Below, in pieces: positions 23,817 to 32,313 of a stretch of DNA of 64,000 nt. The position numbers and the translations under genes are program-made. This DNA is from Aequorivita sp. CIP111184 (lineage in GTDB: Bacteria; Bacteroidota; Bacteroidia; Flavobacteriales; Flavobacteriaceae), in contig NZ_UEFQ01000015.1 in the NCBI RefSeq assembly GCF_900489465.1, forward strand, positions 186,001 through 250,000, given 5' to 3'. The notes under the pieces were generated by a model that was not told where the DNA came from, searched no databases, and saw nothing but the letters and a program-made list of their open reading frames with translations. The stretch's first letter is position 1, and each line of letters opens with the position of its first letter.

Positions 23817-24668
23817 TTGAAAGCTAAAAAGTTTAAAAAATTGCAGACCCTTAATTGCCGCGGCAAACTCATAGACCTATCTGTGCCCAAAGTGATGGGC
23901 ATTATTAACGTAACGCCCGATTCATTTTATGACGGCGGAAAAACTTTTGCTAAAAAGGATATTTTAAAGCAAGCTGAAAAAATGCTTTCGGAAGGTGCTA
24001 CATTTTTAGATATTGGTGGCTACAGTTCACGACCAGGTGCAGATGAAATTTCTGAAAAGGAAGAAATAAGAAGAGTTGTTGAAGCCATTAAAAGCATTTT
24101 AAAAAAATTTCCCGAAACCATCATATCTATAGATACTTTTCGAAGTGAAGTCGCAAAGAAAGCTGTTGAAGCAGGCGCAGCAATTATAAATGATGTTTCT
24201 GGTGGAACACTAGATGCTGAAATGTTCAAGACAGTTGGAAAACTGAACGTACCTTACATACTGATGCATATGCGCGGTACTCCAAAAACAATGACAAAAC
24301 TGAACGATTACAAAAATGTTACTGTTGATGTTTTAAAAGATTTATCTGAAAAAATTGCACGCGCCCGGGCGGAAGGAATTAATGACATTATTGCAGATCC
24401 AGGATTTGGTTTTGCAAAAAAACGCGAACAAAGCTTTCAGTTATTAAACAACCTTGAACTCTTTCAAAATTTAGACGTGCCGATTTTGGTTGGCGTTTCC
24501 CGAAAATCTATGATTTATAAAACATTGGAAACTTCTGCAGAAAATGCATTGAACGGAACCACTTCACTCAATACCATTGCACTTTTAAAAGGGGCATCAA
24601 TCTTAAGAGTACACGACGTAAAAGAAGCCGTGGAATGTGTAAAATTGTTTGAAAACCTAAAATCTTGA
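23817..24668 (+). CDS. folP: Dihydropteroate synthase, TTG start
   Basis: About 275-283 residues. KVMGIINVTPDSFYDGG, FLDIGGYSSRPGA, SIDTFRSEVAKKAVEAGAAIINDVSGG, ILMHMRGTPKTM, DPGFGFAKKREQSF and LVGVSRKSMI are the folate-binding DHPS motifs. It joins p-aminobenzoate to dihydropterin pyrophosphate. No ATG precedes the conserved KVMG, so translation begins at TTG, either 23817 or 23841; the latter (MQTLNCRGKLIDLS) resembles relatives better. It is followed 49 nt later by cdaA. Confidence 0.95.
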   Translation: MKAKKFKKLQTLNCRGKLIDLSVPKVMGIINVTPDSFYDGGKTFAKKDILKQAEKMLSEGATFLDIGGYSSRPGADEISEKEEIRRVVEAIKSILKKFPETIISIDTFRSEVAKKAVEAGAAIINDVSGGTLDAEMFKTVGKLNVPYILMHMRGTPKTMTKLNDYKNVTVDVLKDLSEKIARARAEGINDIIADPGFGFAKKREQSFQLLNNLELFQNLDVPILVGVSRKSMIYKTLETSAENALNGTTSLNTIALLKGASILRVHDVKEAVECVKLFENLKS

Positions 24669-24717
24669 TCGCAAATCATTAAATTTTTTAAAGTACTTTT
24701 ACAAAAAACGCACACCT

Positions 24718-25491
24718 TTGGATTTTCTCGACATACGGATCTTAGATATTGTGGACATCGTGCTGGTGGCTTTCTTACTGTACTATCTCTATAATTTAGT
24801 AAAAGGGACAGTGGCAATAAATATTTTGGTGGGAATTATCATAGTTTATGCGATTTTCATCGTTACACAACTTTTAGAAATGGAACTGCTGAGTAAGATT
24901 CTCGGTGGTTTTTTAGGGGTGGGAATGTTTGCTTTGATTGTTGTTTTTCAGCAGGAAATTAGAAAATTTCTATTGATGTTGGGTTCTACAAATTTCAATG
25001 CTCGCCGACGTTTTTTCAAACAATTTAAAATGATGGGCAGGGATTCAGGACCAAAAACGAATCTTGAAGGAATAATGAGTGCCTGCAAAAAAATGTCTGC
25101 TTCAAATACCGGAGCTTTGATTGTACTTCAACGAAACAATAGTCTGGATTTTGTGAAAAACACAGGAGACGAAATGAACCTTGAAGTAAACCAACCCATA
25201 ATTGAAAGTGTCTTCTTTAAAAACAGTCCGCTGCACGATGGCGCTATGATTATTGAGGAAAACAGAATCACCGCAACCCGCGTAATTTTACCCGTTTCAA
25301 ACGATCGGAAAATCCCGTTGCGTTTTGGTCTTCGCCACAGGGCAGCCGTTGGAATTACTGAAAAAACAGATGCCGTTTGTTTAGTGGTTTCCGAAGAAAA
25401 TGGTACAATTTCCTATTTAAAGGATGGTGACTTTGTGCTTTTTGAAAATACGGACGAATTGCTGAAAATCTTAAAAAAGGATTTAAGTTAA
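24718..25491 (+). CDS. cdaA: Diadenylate cyclase CdaA (c-di-AMP synthase), TTG start
   Basis: 257 residues. Three N-terminal membrane helices are followed by the DAC domain with ESVFFKNSPLHDGAMII (DGA motif) and LPLRFGLRHRAA-type segment IPLRFGLRHRAAVGI (RHR motif). It makes c-di-AMP from two ATP at the inner membrane. The TTG at 24718 gives MDFLDIRILDIVDIVLVAFL, the usual family beginning; no ATG is possible nearby. A TACTTTTA -7-like element lies 16 nt upstream of the start codon. The stop shares TTAA with the ABC exporter stop. Confidence 0.95.
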   Translation: MDFLDIRILDIVDIVLVAFLLYYLYNLVKGTVAINILVGIIIVYAIFIVTQLLEMELLSKILGGFLGVGMFALIVVFQQEIRKFLLMLGSTNFNARRRFFKQFKMMGRDSGPKTNLEGIMSACKKMSASNTGALIVLQRNNSLDFVKNTGDEMNLEVNQPIIESVFFKNSPLHDGAMIIEENRITATRVILPVSNDRKIPLRFGLRHRAAVGITEKTDAVCLVVSEENGTISYLKDGDFVLFENTDELLKILKKDLS

Positions 25492-27254
25492 ATCGCTTCT
25501 TCTGCCATAAATTGGACCTCATAAAGATTTCTATAAAAACCATTTTGAAGTTTTAGCAATTCTTTGTGAGTACCTTCTTCCACGATTTTTCCAGCATCCA
25601 TTACAATAATTTTATCAGCTTTTTTGATAGTTGCCAAACGGTGGGCTATTACTATTGAAGTGCGGCCTTTGGTAATTTTATCTGTAGCCGTTTGAATCAT
25701 TTCTTCAGAATAGGTGTCTACGGAAGAAGTAGCCTCATCCAGCACTAAAATACTCGGCTTGCTTACATAAGCACGAAGAAAGGCTATTAATTGTCGTTGT
25801 CCGGAAGAAAGCATGCTTCCGCGTTCCTTCACATTATAATGATAGCCGCCGGGAAGCGATTCTATAAATTTGTGTACGCCAATTTCCTTAGCCGCAGCAA
25901 TTACTTCTTCTTCGGAAATATTTGGATTGTTCAAGGTTATGTTGTTCAAAATTGAATCTGCGAAAAGGAATACGTCCTGCAAGACTACAGCAATTTGGTT
26001 TCGAAGTGAAGAAAGTTTATACTCCTTTACAGAAATTCCATCAATCATAATTTCACCGCTATTTATTTCATAAAATCGGTTTAAAAGATTGATAATCGTA
26101 CTTTTACCTGCTCCCGTAGCACCAACTATAGCAATGGTTTCTCCAGGGTTTGCCTCAAATGAAATTCCTTTAATTACCTCTTCGTTTTCATTATAACCAA
26201 AATGTACATTTTTGAATTCAATTTCGCCTTTGGTGCTTATGTAATCAACAGTTCCCGTATCTGCAATGTGCGATTTGGTGTCGAGAATTCCAAAAACACG
26301 ATTAGCTGCCACCATCCCCATTTGAAGCGTATTGAACTTATCTGCTATCTGCCGAAGTGGCCTAAAAAGCATTTCGGCATATTGGATAAATGCTGTAATA
26401 ATACCGAGTGTAACAACTCCCCCACCAATCACGTTTAAACCTCCATACCAAACCACTAAACCTGTAGCTATGGCCCCCGTCATTTCAGCAATTGGGAAGA
26501 AGATGGAGTTATACCAAACAGTTTTGATCCACGCTTTTCGGTGATTTTTATTTATTTCTTGGAAACGTTCATATTCAGTTTTTTCACGGGTAAAAATCTG
26601 TACTATTTTCATCCCTGTTATCCGTTCCTGCACGAAGGTATTTAAATTTGCAACTTGGTTCCGAACATCTTCAAAAGCAACTTTCATCGCTTTTTGGAAC
26701 ACGCGTGTAGCGTAGAGAATAAAAGGGAGAACTATAAAAACTATTAACGAGAGCCTCCAGCTTTGCGTAAGCATAAACACTGCAATTACAAGCATTTTAA
26801 GTAAATCGCTTATAATCATAAAAAGTCCTTCACTGAAAATACTGGAAATAGTTTCAACGTCATTCACAGCTCGGGTTGTTAACCTTCCAACAGCACTTTT
26901 GTCAAAATACTGCATTTTAAAACTCATCATTAACCGAAAGAGTTTTTGGCGCATATCGCGTATTACACTTTGGCCGAGCCAATTTGTATAAAATATAAAG
27001 GCAAACTGAAAAATTACTTCAAGTAGCAGTACAACAATCATTAAGATGATGTACTTCATAAACCCTTCGCCATTTTTGGGCACCATAGAATTGTCAATTG
27101 CCAATTCTAAAAGATAAGGTCTCAAAACGGCAAGTCCAGACATTATAATTGCCGCAAAAGCAACAAAATAAAACACACCCTGGTAGGGCTTTGTAAAAGC
27201 CAACAACCGCTTAAAAAGCTTAAAATCGAATGCGTTTCCTGTAGTTTCTGCCAT
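25488..27254 (-). CDS. ABC-type multidrug/lipid exporter, fused permease-ATPase
   Basis: 588 residues. An N-terminal six-helix exporter domain (~20-320) is followed by an ATPase with Walker A VGATGAGKSTIINLL, a signature LSSGQRQLIAFLRAY (Ser for the second Gly of LSGGQ), Walker B ILVLDEATSSVD and the H-loop IVIAHRLATI. It is a half-transporter of the MsbA/LmrA type that works as a dimer in the inner membrane. The substrate is unknown. Start overlaps the truA stop by one base (TAATG), so the two are coupled. Confidence 0.93.
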   Translation of the reverse strand: MAETTGNAFDFKLFKRLLAFTKPYQGVFYFVAFAAIIMSGLAVLRPYLLELAIDNSMVPKNGEGFMKYIILMIVVLLLEVIFQFAFIFYTNWLGQSVIRDMRQKLFRLMMSFKMQYFDKSAVGRLTTRAVNDVETISSIFSEGLFMIISDLLKMLVIAVFMLTQSWRLSLIVFIVLPFILYATRVFQKAMKVAFEDVRNQVANLNTFVQERITGMKIVQIFTREKTEYERFQEINKNHRKAWIKTVWYNSIFFPIAEMTGAIATGLVVWYGGLNVIGGGVVTLGIITAFIQYAEMLFRPLRQIADKFNTLQMGMVAANRVFGILDTKSHIADTGTVDYISTKGEIEFKNVHFGYNENEEVIKGISFEANPGETIAIVGATGAGKSTIINLLNRFYEINSGEIMIDGISVKEYKLSSLRNQIAVVLQDVFLFADSILNNITLNNPNISEEEVIAAAKEIGVHKFIESLPGGYHYNVKERGSMLSSGQRQLIAFLRAYVSKPSILVLDEATSSVDTYSEEMIQTATDKITKGRTSIVIAHRLATIKKADKIIVMDAGKIVEEGTHKELLKLQNGFYRNLYEVQFMAEEAI

Positions 27255-27997
27255 TATAAATGTATGTTATCGGGATAAACAACTTTTGTTAAATACAATC
27301 CATGTGCGGGAGCAGAAGCACCTGCCTCTTCCCTTCTCTTGCTGTCCAATATTTGTTGAAATTCTTCCAACGTTTTTTTTTCGTAACCTATATCCAATAG
27401 TGTTCCTACTATTGCGCGTACCATATTTCTTAAAAATCGGTCTGCTGCGATTGTAAAAATAAGGGTATTATTTTGCGTTTCCCAATAAGCTTTTACAATT
27501 GTACAATTGTACGTTTTTACGTCCGTTTTTGAGCGCGAGAAGCATTGAAAATCTTTATGATGCAATAGCATTTTAGCCGCTTCGTTCATCAAATCTACAT
27601 TTGGTTTATTGTTTATTTGAAACGCGAAATTCTGTAAAAAAGGATCTTTTTTAAGTGATATAATGTATTCGTATTCCCTTTGAACGGCATTAAATCTTGC
27701 GTGTGCATCGTCTTTTACTTCAAAAATGTTTTTTACTGATATATCCTTTGGAAGAAAAGAATTCAATCTAAAAATCAATTCATCTTTGTCTTGAATTTCA
27801 TCAAAATCAAAGTGCGCATAAAGTTGTTTTGAATGAACGCCGGCGTCAGTTCTACCAGCACCGGTAATTTTCAGTTTTTTCCGAAGCAAAGTGGAAAGTG
27901 TTTCTTCCAACACTTGCTGCACGCTAATCTGTTCGGGTTGGCGCTGCCATCCAAAATAGTTTCCCCCGTTGTAGGCTATTTCTATGAAATATCGCAA
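27254..27997 (-). CDS. truA: tRNA pseudouridine(38-40) synthase TruA, TTG start
   Basis: 247 residues. MRYFIEIAYNGGNYFGWQRQP is the standard start, reached only with the TTG at 27997. The catalytic Asp lies in GAGRTDAGVHSKQ. RFNAVQREYEYII, FLRNMVRAIVGTLLDIG and the closing GLYLTKVVYP are also typical. It modifies the tRNA anticodon arm. Confidence 0.95.
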   Translation of the reverse strand: MRYFIEIAYNGGNYFGWQRQPEQISVQQVLEETLSTLLRKKLKITGAGRTDAGVHSKQLYAHFDFDEIQDKDELIFRLNSFLPKDISVKNIFEVKDDAHARFNAVQREYEYIISLKKDPFLQNFAFQINNKPNVDLMNEAAKMLLHHKDFQCFSRSKTDVKTYNCTIVKAYWETQNNTLIFTIAADRFLRNMVRAIVGTLLDIGYEKKTLEEFQQILDSKRREEAGASAPAHGLYLTKVVYPDNIHL

Positions 27998-28103
27998 TAG
28001 ATTATTTTTTTCAGAATTGACAAAATTACGATTTACTAGCCAGCATTTCCTTTATAAATTTGAAAAACTTAAATACCTTCGCAATCTATCAATTCTGCAT
28101 ATT

Positions 28104-28595
28104 TTGAAAAAAATTCTCCTACTCAGCGACACTCATAGTTATATTGATGAAAAAATTCTCAAATATGTAAAACTGGCTGATGAAGTTTGGCATGCTGGTG
28201 ATATTGGCGATCTTTCAGTTACAGACACCATAAAAAAACTGAAACCATTACGTGCTGTTTATGGAAATATAGACAGCACCGAAGCACGCATGGAGTTTCC
28301 CCTTCACAATCGTTTTATGTGTGAAGATGTTGACGTCTGGATAACGCATATAGGCGGATATCCCGGAAAGTACAACCCTTCAATCAGGCAGGAAATCTAT
28401 TCCAATCCTCCAAAGATATTTATTTGTGGACATTCGCATATTCTTAAAGTGATGCCAGACAAAACCACTGGATTGCTTCATATGAATCCAGGGGCTGCTG
28501 GTAAGCATGGTTTTCAACAGGTGAGAACAATGCTTCGTTTTGAGATTGATGGCGAAAAAATCCAGAATTTGGAGGTTATTGAATTTCCAAAGTAA
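28104..28595 (+). CDS. Metallophosphoesterase, YfcE/MJ0936-type phosphodiesterase, TTG start
   Basis: 163 residues from the TTG at 28104 (MKKILLLSDTHSYIDEKILK). Metal-binding motifs are SDTHS, HAGDIGD, YGNID and CGHSH, the full set for this family. The open frame runs further upstream into truA, but that part is unlike the family. A -7-like TACCTTCG at 28072-28079 just upstream supports the internal TTG start. It probably hydrolyses a phosphodiester; the substrate is unknown. Confidence 0.88.
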   Translation: MKKILLLSDTHSYIDEKILKYVKLADEVWHAGDIGDLSVTDTIKKLKPLRAVYGNIDSTEARMEFPLHNRFMCEDVDVWITHIGGYPGKYNPSIRQEIYSNPPKIFICGHSHILKVMPDKTTGLLHMNPGAAGKHGFQQVRTMLRFEIDGEKIQNLEVIEFPK

Positions 28596-28636
28596 ATTTT
28601 AGTGAAAGGCGAAATGCTTTGAAATTATCAAAAAAT

Positions 28637-28670
28637 CAAAAAACCCCCAAAGGTGGCATCCTTTAGGGGT
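28637..28670 (-). terminator. Terminator of the DUF4293 gene
   Basis: ACCCC-C-AAAGG (28643-28653), loop TGGCAT, CCTTT-A-GGGGT (28660-28670), with one mismatch. The A-rich side at 28630-28642 gives the U-tract on the minus strand. Confidence 0.8.
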
Positions 28671-28695
28671 CTTGCACTAATATACCAAGATTGGT

Positions 28696-29106
28696 TTATC
28701 GTAAACGATCAACAGATTTTACAAGGTCCTCATCCCTTTTTACGGCCTTATTGGCCAGCACTAAAAATACGATAGAAATGATGGGAAAAAGCACCCCAAT
28801 ACCCTTCTCTGAAACAATAGTTTCTCCGGATAATGTTAGCAACCTGTAAACGAAAACTCCCAGTAATATAAAGTTTGATATGATATTTAAACGGTTAAGC
28901 ACAAATTGTAGCTGTCGTTTTTTGAAACTTAAAATTGAAATAATAGCCAGTGCGATAGAAACGAAAATTAATCCAAAAACCAACGGCTCGTTTCGTTCAA
29001 TAATTACCAAACCATCATCAGACAGCACAATTGGGAACCACATAAACAGAGCTCCCATAATTATGGCTGAAAATATTAAATAGATAGTTTGAATGCGTTG
29101 GATCAT
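28696..29106 (-). CDS. DUF4293 membrane protein
   Basis: 136 residues, MIQRIQTIYLIFSAIIMGAL, with four hydrophobic helices (7-27, 43-60, 73-92, 104-120) and a basic C-terminus (KAVKRDEDLVKSVDRLR). This matches the DUF4293 family of Bacteroidetes, which is commonly found next to rho, as here. Function unknown. Confidence 0.88.
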   Translation of the reverse strand: MIQRIQTIYLIFSAIIMGALFMWFPIVLSDDGLVIIERNEPLVFGLIFVSIALAIISILSFKKRQLQFVLNRLNIISNFILLGVFVYRLLTLSGETIVSEKGIGVLFPIISIVFLVLANKAVKRDEDLVKSVDRLR

Positions 29107-29306
29107 TTTCTAAAAATCATTTAGGCAGCAAAAATACGCTATCTTTTTAAAAAAAATAACAGTACTTTTTAATTTATTATTGTATTATTGCATTATCTAT
29201 TCGTAACCAACTCAACAAAGGTTACTTAGTCTTCGAAAATTTTTTCAACGTACTTACCTTCTCAACAGGAACAAATAGTATCAACTTAAACTACAGTATT
29301 TTTTAC

Positions 29307-31064
29307 ATGTTTGAAATTTCAGATTTAAAAAACAAAAAGCTACCTGAACTCCAGGAGATAGCAAAAGAACTTGATGTGCCAAAATACCGCACTCAAAAAA
29401 AATTGGACTTGGTGTATCAAATTCTTGACTACCAAGCGGCAAATCCTAAGGCCGTAAAAGCAGTCCTTAAATCGGAAGAGCCTTCTTCAGAAGCAAAAAA
29501 GTCCGAACCAGCCACTTCCTCTACAAAGGATACGCAGGATAAAGAACAAAAACCTCGTCCAGAAAGGAACGATAATAGAAACAAAAAGCCACAGCCCAAA
29601 AAGCCGCATCCGAATAAAAAAAATGATGACGACAAAAAAGGGAGTGACAGCAACAAGTCTGATGACGACAAGCGTTCTAGCAATGACAAAGACGATAAGC
29701 GCTCTTCTAGTAATGATAAAGACGACAAACGCTCTAGCAACGATAAAAGAGACGATAAAAGACCGCAACACCAAAAATCAAATTCCAACGATAACGACAA
29801 CAGACAAAAAAATCAACGGAACGACAATAGCAACTCTGATAATCGCCCTAAGCACCAAAACCATAAACAAAAGGATGGCAATGTGCAGGACAACAGAAGC
29901 AACGGAAACAAAGATTCCCGAAATCGTTATCGTGAGCCAGATTATGAATTTGATGGAATAATTGAAAGCGAAGGCGTACTCGATATTATGCAGGATGGCT
30001 ATGGTTTTTTGCGTTCAAGCGATTACAACTATCTATCTTCTCCAGATGATATTTACGTTTCACAATCTCAAATTCGTCTTTTCGGATTAAAAACCGGTGA
30101 TACTGTTTTGGGTGAAGTGCGCCCACCAAAAGAAGGTGAAAAATATTTCCCTTTAATTAAGGTGAATAAAATAAATGGTTTAAACCCAAATGTGGTTCGC
30201 GACCGTATTTCATTTGAACACTTAACGCCGCTTTTCCCACAAGAAAAATTCAACCTTGCTGATAAGCAGAGTACTATTTCTACGAGAATCATGGATCTTT
30301 TTACTCCTATCGGAAAAGGACAACGTGGTATGATTGTTTCGCAACCTAAAACGGGTAAAACCATGTTGCTGAAAGATATTGCAAACGCAATAGCTGCAAA
30401 CCATCCAGAAGTTTATCAAATTATTCTTTTAATTGACGAACGTCCTGAAGAAGTTACAGATATGCAACGTAACGTTCGTGGCGAAGTGGTTGCTTCAACC
30501 TTTGACAAAGAGGCCACCGAACACGTGCGTGTAGCTAACCTTGTTATTGATAAAGCAAAAAGATTAGTAGAATGCGGTCACGATGTGGTAATTCTTTTGG
30601 ATTCCATTACACGTTTGGCTCGTGCTTATAACACTGTACAGCCTGCAAGTGGTAAAATATTAAGTGGTGGTGTGGATGCAAATGCGCTTCACAAACCAAA
30701 ACGTTTCTTTGGTGCTGCTCGTAATATAGAAAACGGTGGTTCTTTAACTATCATTGCAACTGCACTTACAGAAACCGGATCTAAAATGGACGAGGTTATT
30801 TTTGAAGAATTTAAAGGAACTGGTAATATGGAACTTCAATTGGATAGAAAAATTTCCAACCGAAGAATTTTCCCGGCCATTGACCTTACTTCTTCAAGTA
30901 CTCGTAGAGATGATTTATTACTTGACGAAAACACTATTCAAAGAATGTGGGTATTGCGTAAATACCTTGCGGACATGAACCCTGTGGAAGCAATGGAATT
31001 CATCAACGACCGAATTAAACAGACTCGAAATAACGAAGAGTTCTTGATTTCGATGAACGGATAA
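29307..31064 (+). CDS. rho: Transcription termination factor Rho with a long disordered insert
   Basis: 585 residues; E. coli Rho has 419. Rho_N (1-55, [20 protein letters not shown]) is followed by ~150 residues of Lys/Asp/Ser/Asn/Gln low complexity (about 65-215). The RNA-binding cold-shock fold comes next ([20 protein letters not shown]). The RecA-type ATPase follows, with Walker [15 protein letters not shown] (~346-355), [14 protein letters not shown], and Walker [17 protein letters not shown]. It is a hexameric RNA helicase that ends transcription. The insert position and composition are typical of Bacteroidetes Rho. The 200-nt upstream gap may hold autoregulatory sequence, but nothing specific was recognised. 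Confidence 0.97.
   Translation: MFEISDLKNKKLPELQEIAKELDVPKYRTQKKLDLVYQILDYQAANPKAVKAVLKSEEPSSEAKKSEPATSSTKDTQDKEQKPRPERNDNRNKKPQPKKPHPNKKNDDDKKGSDSNKSDDDKRSSNDKDDKRSSSNDKDDKRSSNDKRDDKRPQHQKSNSNDNDNRQKNQRNDNSNSDNRPKHQNHKQKDGNVQDNRSNGNKDSRNRYREPDYEFDGIIESEGVLDIMQDGYGFLRSSDYNYLSSPDDIYVSQSQIRLFGLKTGDTVLGEVRPPKEGEKYFPLIKVNKINGLNPNVVRDRISFEHLTPLFPQEKFNLADKQSTISTRIMDLFTPIGKGQRGMIVSQPKTGKTMLLKDIANAIAANHPEVYQIILLIDERPEEVTDMQRNVRGEVVASTFDKEATEHVRVANLVIDKAKRLVECGHDVVILLDSITRLARAYNTVQPASGKILSGGVDANALHKPKRFFGAARNIENGGSLTIIATALTETGSKMDEVIFEEFKGTGNMELQLDRKISNRRIFPAIDLTSSSTRRDDLLLDENTIQRMWVLRKYLADMNPVEAMEFINDRIKQTRNNEEFLISMNG
29661..29762. repeat. Degenerate tandem repeat within rho
   Basis: Repeats encoding the unit DKRSS(S)NDKDD occur about four times in succession. 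They form the core of the disordered Rho insert and give long spurious open frames in the other reading frames. Confidence 0.75.
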
Positions 31065-31089
31065 GAGAAGTTATTTAAATGTATTATAG

Positions 31090-31126
31090 ACCAGTTGTGG
31101 ATTCACTTTCGCAACTGGTTTTTTTA
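31090..31126 (+). terminator. Intrinsic terminator of rho
   Basis: ACCAGTTG (31090-31097) pairs with CAACTGGT (31112-31119), followed by T residues to 31126. Confidence 0.88.
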
Positions 31127-31240
31127 TGACGTGTAGGCAGTTTTATTATATTAAAACAAGTATACACAGTTCTTCATGCTTAACCCAACTTCTAATTACC
31201 CACTAAACTTTCCAGCCCTTTTATGTGAAATTTCCGCATA

Positions 31241-31270
31241 AAAAAACCCTAGCTAAAAAGCTAGGGTTTT
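31241..31270 (-). terminator. Intrinsic terminator of the T9SS cargo gene
   Basis: AAAACCCTAGCT (31243-31254), loop AAAA, AGCTAGGGTTTT (31259-31270). Symmetrical A/T flanks; it lies 21 nt past the stop at 31292. Confidence 0.9.
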
Positions 31271-31291
31271 AAATATTTAATATGTTATTAC

Positions 31292-32206
31292 TTATTGCTT
31301 AACAACTTTTTGTGTGTAAGTACCAGCAGAAGTTTGAACTTTCAATAGATAAACACCTTGAGAAAGGTTTGATGTATTGATAACTCCATCATTATAAGAA
31401 ACACCTGTGTCTCTTCCTAATAAATCAAATACAGAAACTTTGTTTACTTCAACAGTTGAAGGAACTTTTAAGTTTAAAGTAGTAGATGTAGGATTTGGAT
31501 AAACAGCTACTTGAGAAAGAAGATTGCTTCCAGTAGAAAGAATTTCATCATCTCCAAGAACATTCCAAACCAAACCTTGAGTCAATCCTAATGTAGTAAA
31601 GTCTGTAGGTGTAGCAGCTCCACAATCTACAGCTTGAATATAAGAAGGGCCTGTTTGACCATCATTATTACATCCAAAACGCATAAAGTTTGTATCAGTA
31701 CCATCATCAAAAAGAACCAATTCCATAACCATTTCTTCTCCAGCAGGAATAACTGCTGCTAAAGGAAGGTTTATCATAGTAAAAGCATCAGCGTTTGTAG
31801 CAAAGTAAACTGCAGTTCCTTGCAACGTTAATGTTCCACCAGGAAAAGAACCAGGAGTTGTAGAGTAAATGTTTGCGAAAATTTCGAAACCAGCAGGGGT
31901 TGTAATTGTACCCATTGCAAATTCTACTGCATTCACTTGAAGTCCATTAACAATTCCAAAATCTCCAGCAAGATCAAATGATCTAAAAAGATTATTATCA
32001 CGGAAACTTGTAGGTGAAGCACAAGCAATCTCTTGACCAACTTCGATAGTTTGAGTATTACTTTGTGTAATAATTACTGGAGCTCTATTTGCATCTTGAT
32101 TGATAAAGACAGTAGTTCCTGTGCTGCTAGAAGACGATAGCGTCGATTGAGCTTGAATTGACACTGCACTTATAAAAAGTGCGAATAAAAATGTAATTTT
32201 TTTCAT
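31292..32206 (-). CDS. Secreted protein with a T9SS type A C-terminal sorting domain
   Basis: 304 residues. Signal peptide (to about SIQAQ, residue 19). Residues ~60-210 are a beta-sandwich-like region (FRDNNLFRSFDLAGDFGI, VNAVEFAMGTITTPAG) that I cannot place in a named family. The C-terminal ~80 residues, VAVYPNPTSTTLNLKVP...VSVFDLLGRDTG...GVYLLKVQTSAGTYTQKVVKQ, are a T9SS type A sorting domain. The protein should cross the outer membrane by type IX secretion and be released or attached to the surface. It stands alone, with its own terminator. Confidence 0.85.
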   Translation of the reverse strand: MKKITFLFALFISAVSIQAQSTLSSSSSTGTTVFINQDANRAPVIITQSNTQTIEVGQEIACASPTSFRDNNLFRSFDLAGDFGIVNGLQVNAVEFAMGTITTPAGFEIFANIYSTTPGSFPGGTLTLQGTAVYFATNADAFTMINLPLAAVIPAGEEMVMELVLFDDGTDTNFMRFGCNNDGQTGPSYIQAVDCGAATPTDFTTLGLTQGLVWNVLGDDEILSTGSNLLSQVAVYPNPTSTTLNLKVPSTVEVNKVSVFDLLGRDTGVSYNDGVINTSNLSQGVYLLKVQTSAGTYTQKVVKQ

Positions 32207-32313
32207 AATATTTATAATTTTAAAGGTTTATAAGAACAATATTACAAAAAAAAATATAAAGTCTATATATTACAACAACAAATTCTAATCCTTTTTATTT
32301 ATTTTTTAAATTC

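Noticed and set aside
27984-28103. Upstream extension of the YfcE-type esterase gene overlapping truA
   Set aside because: The 40 extra residues are unlike the family, overlap truA, and a better TTG start with a -7 element exists at 28104.
29429-29800. Leu/Ser-rich open frames opposite the Rho insert
   Set aside because: They are complements of the Lys/Asp/Ser repeat; composition is fully explained by rho.
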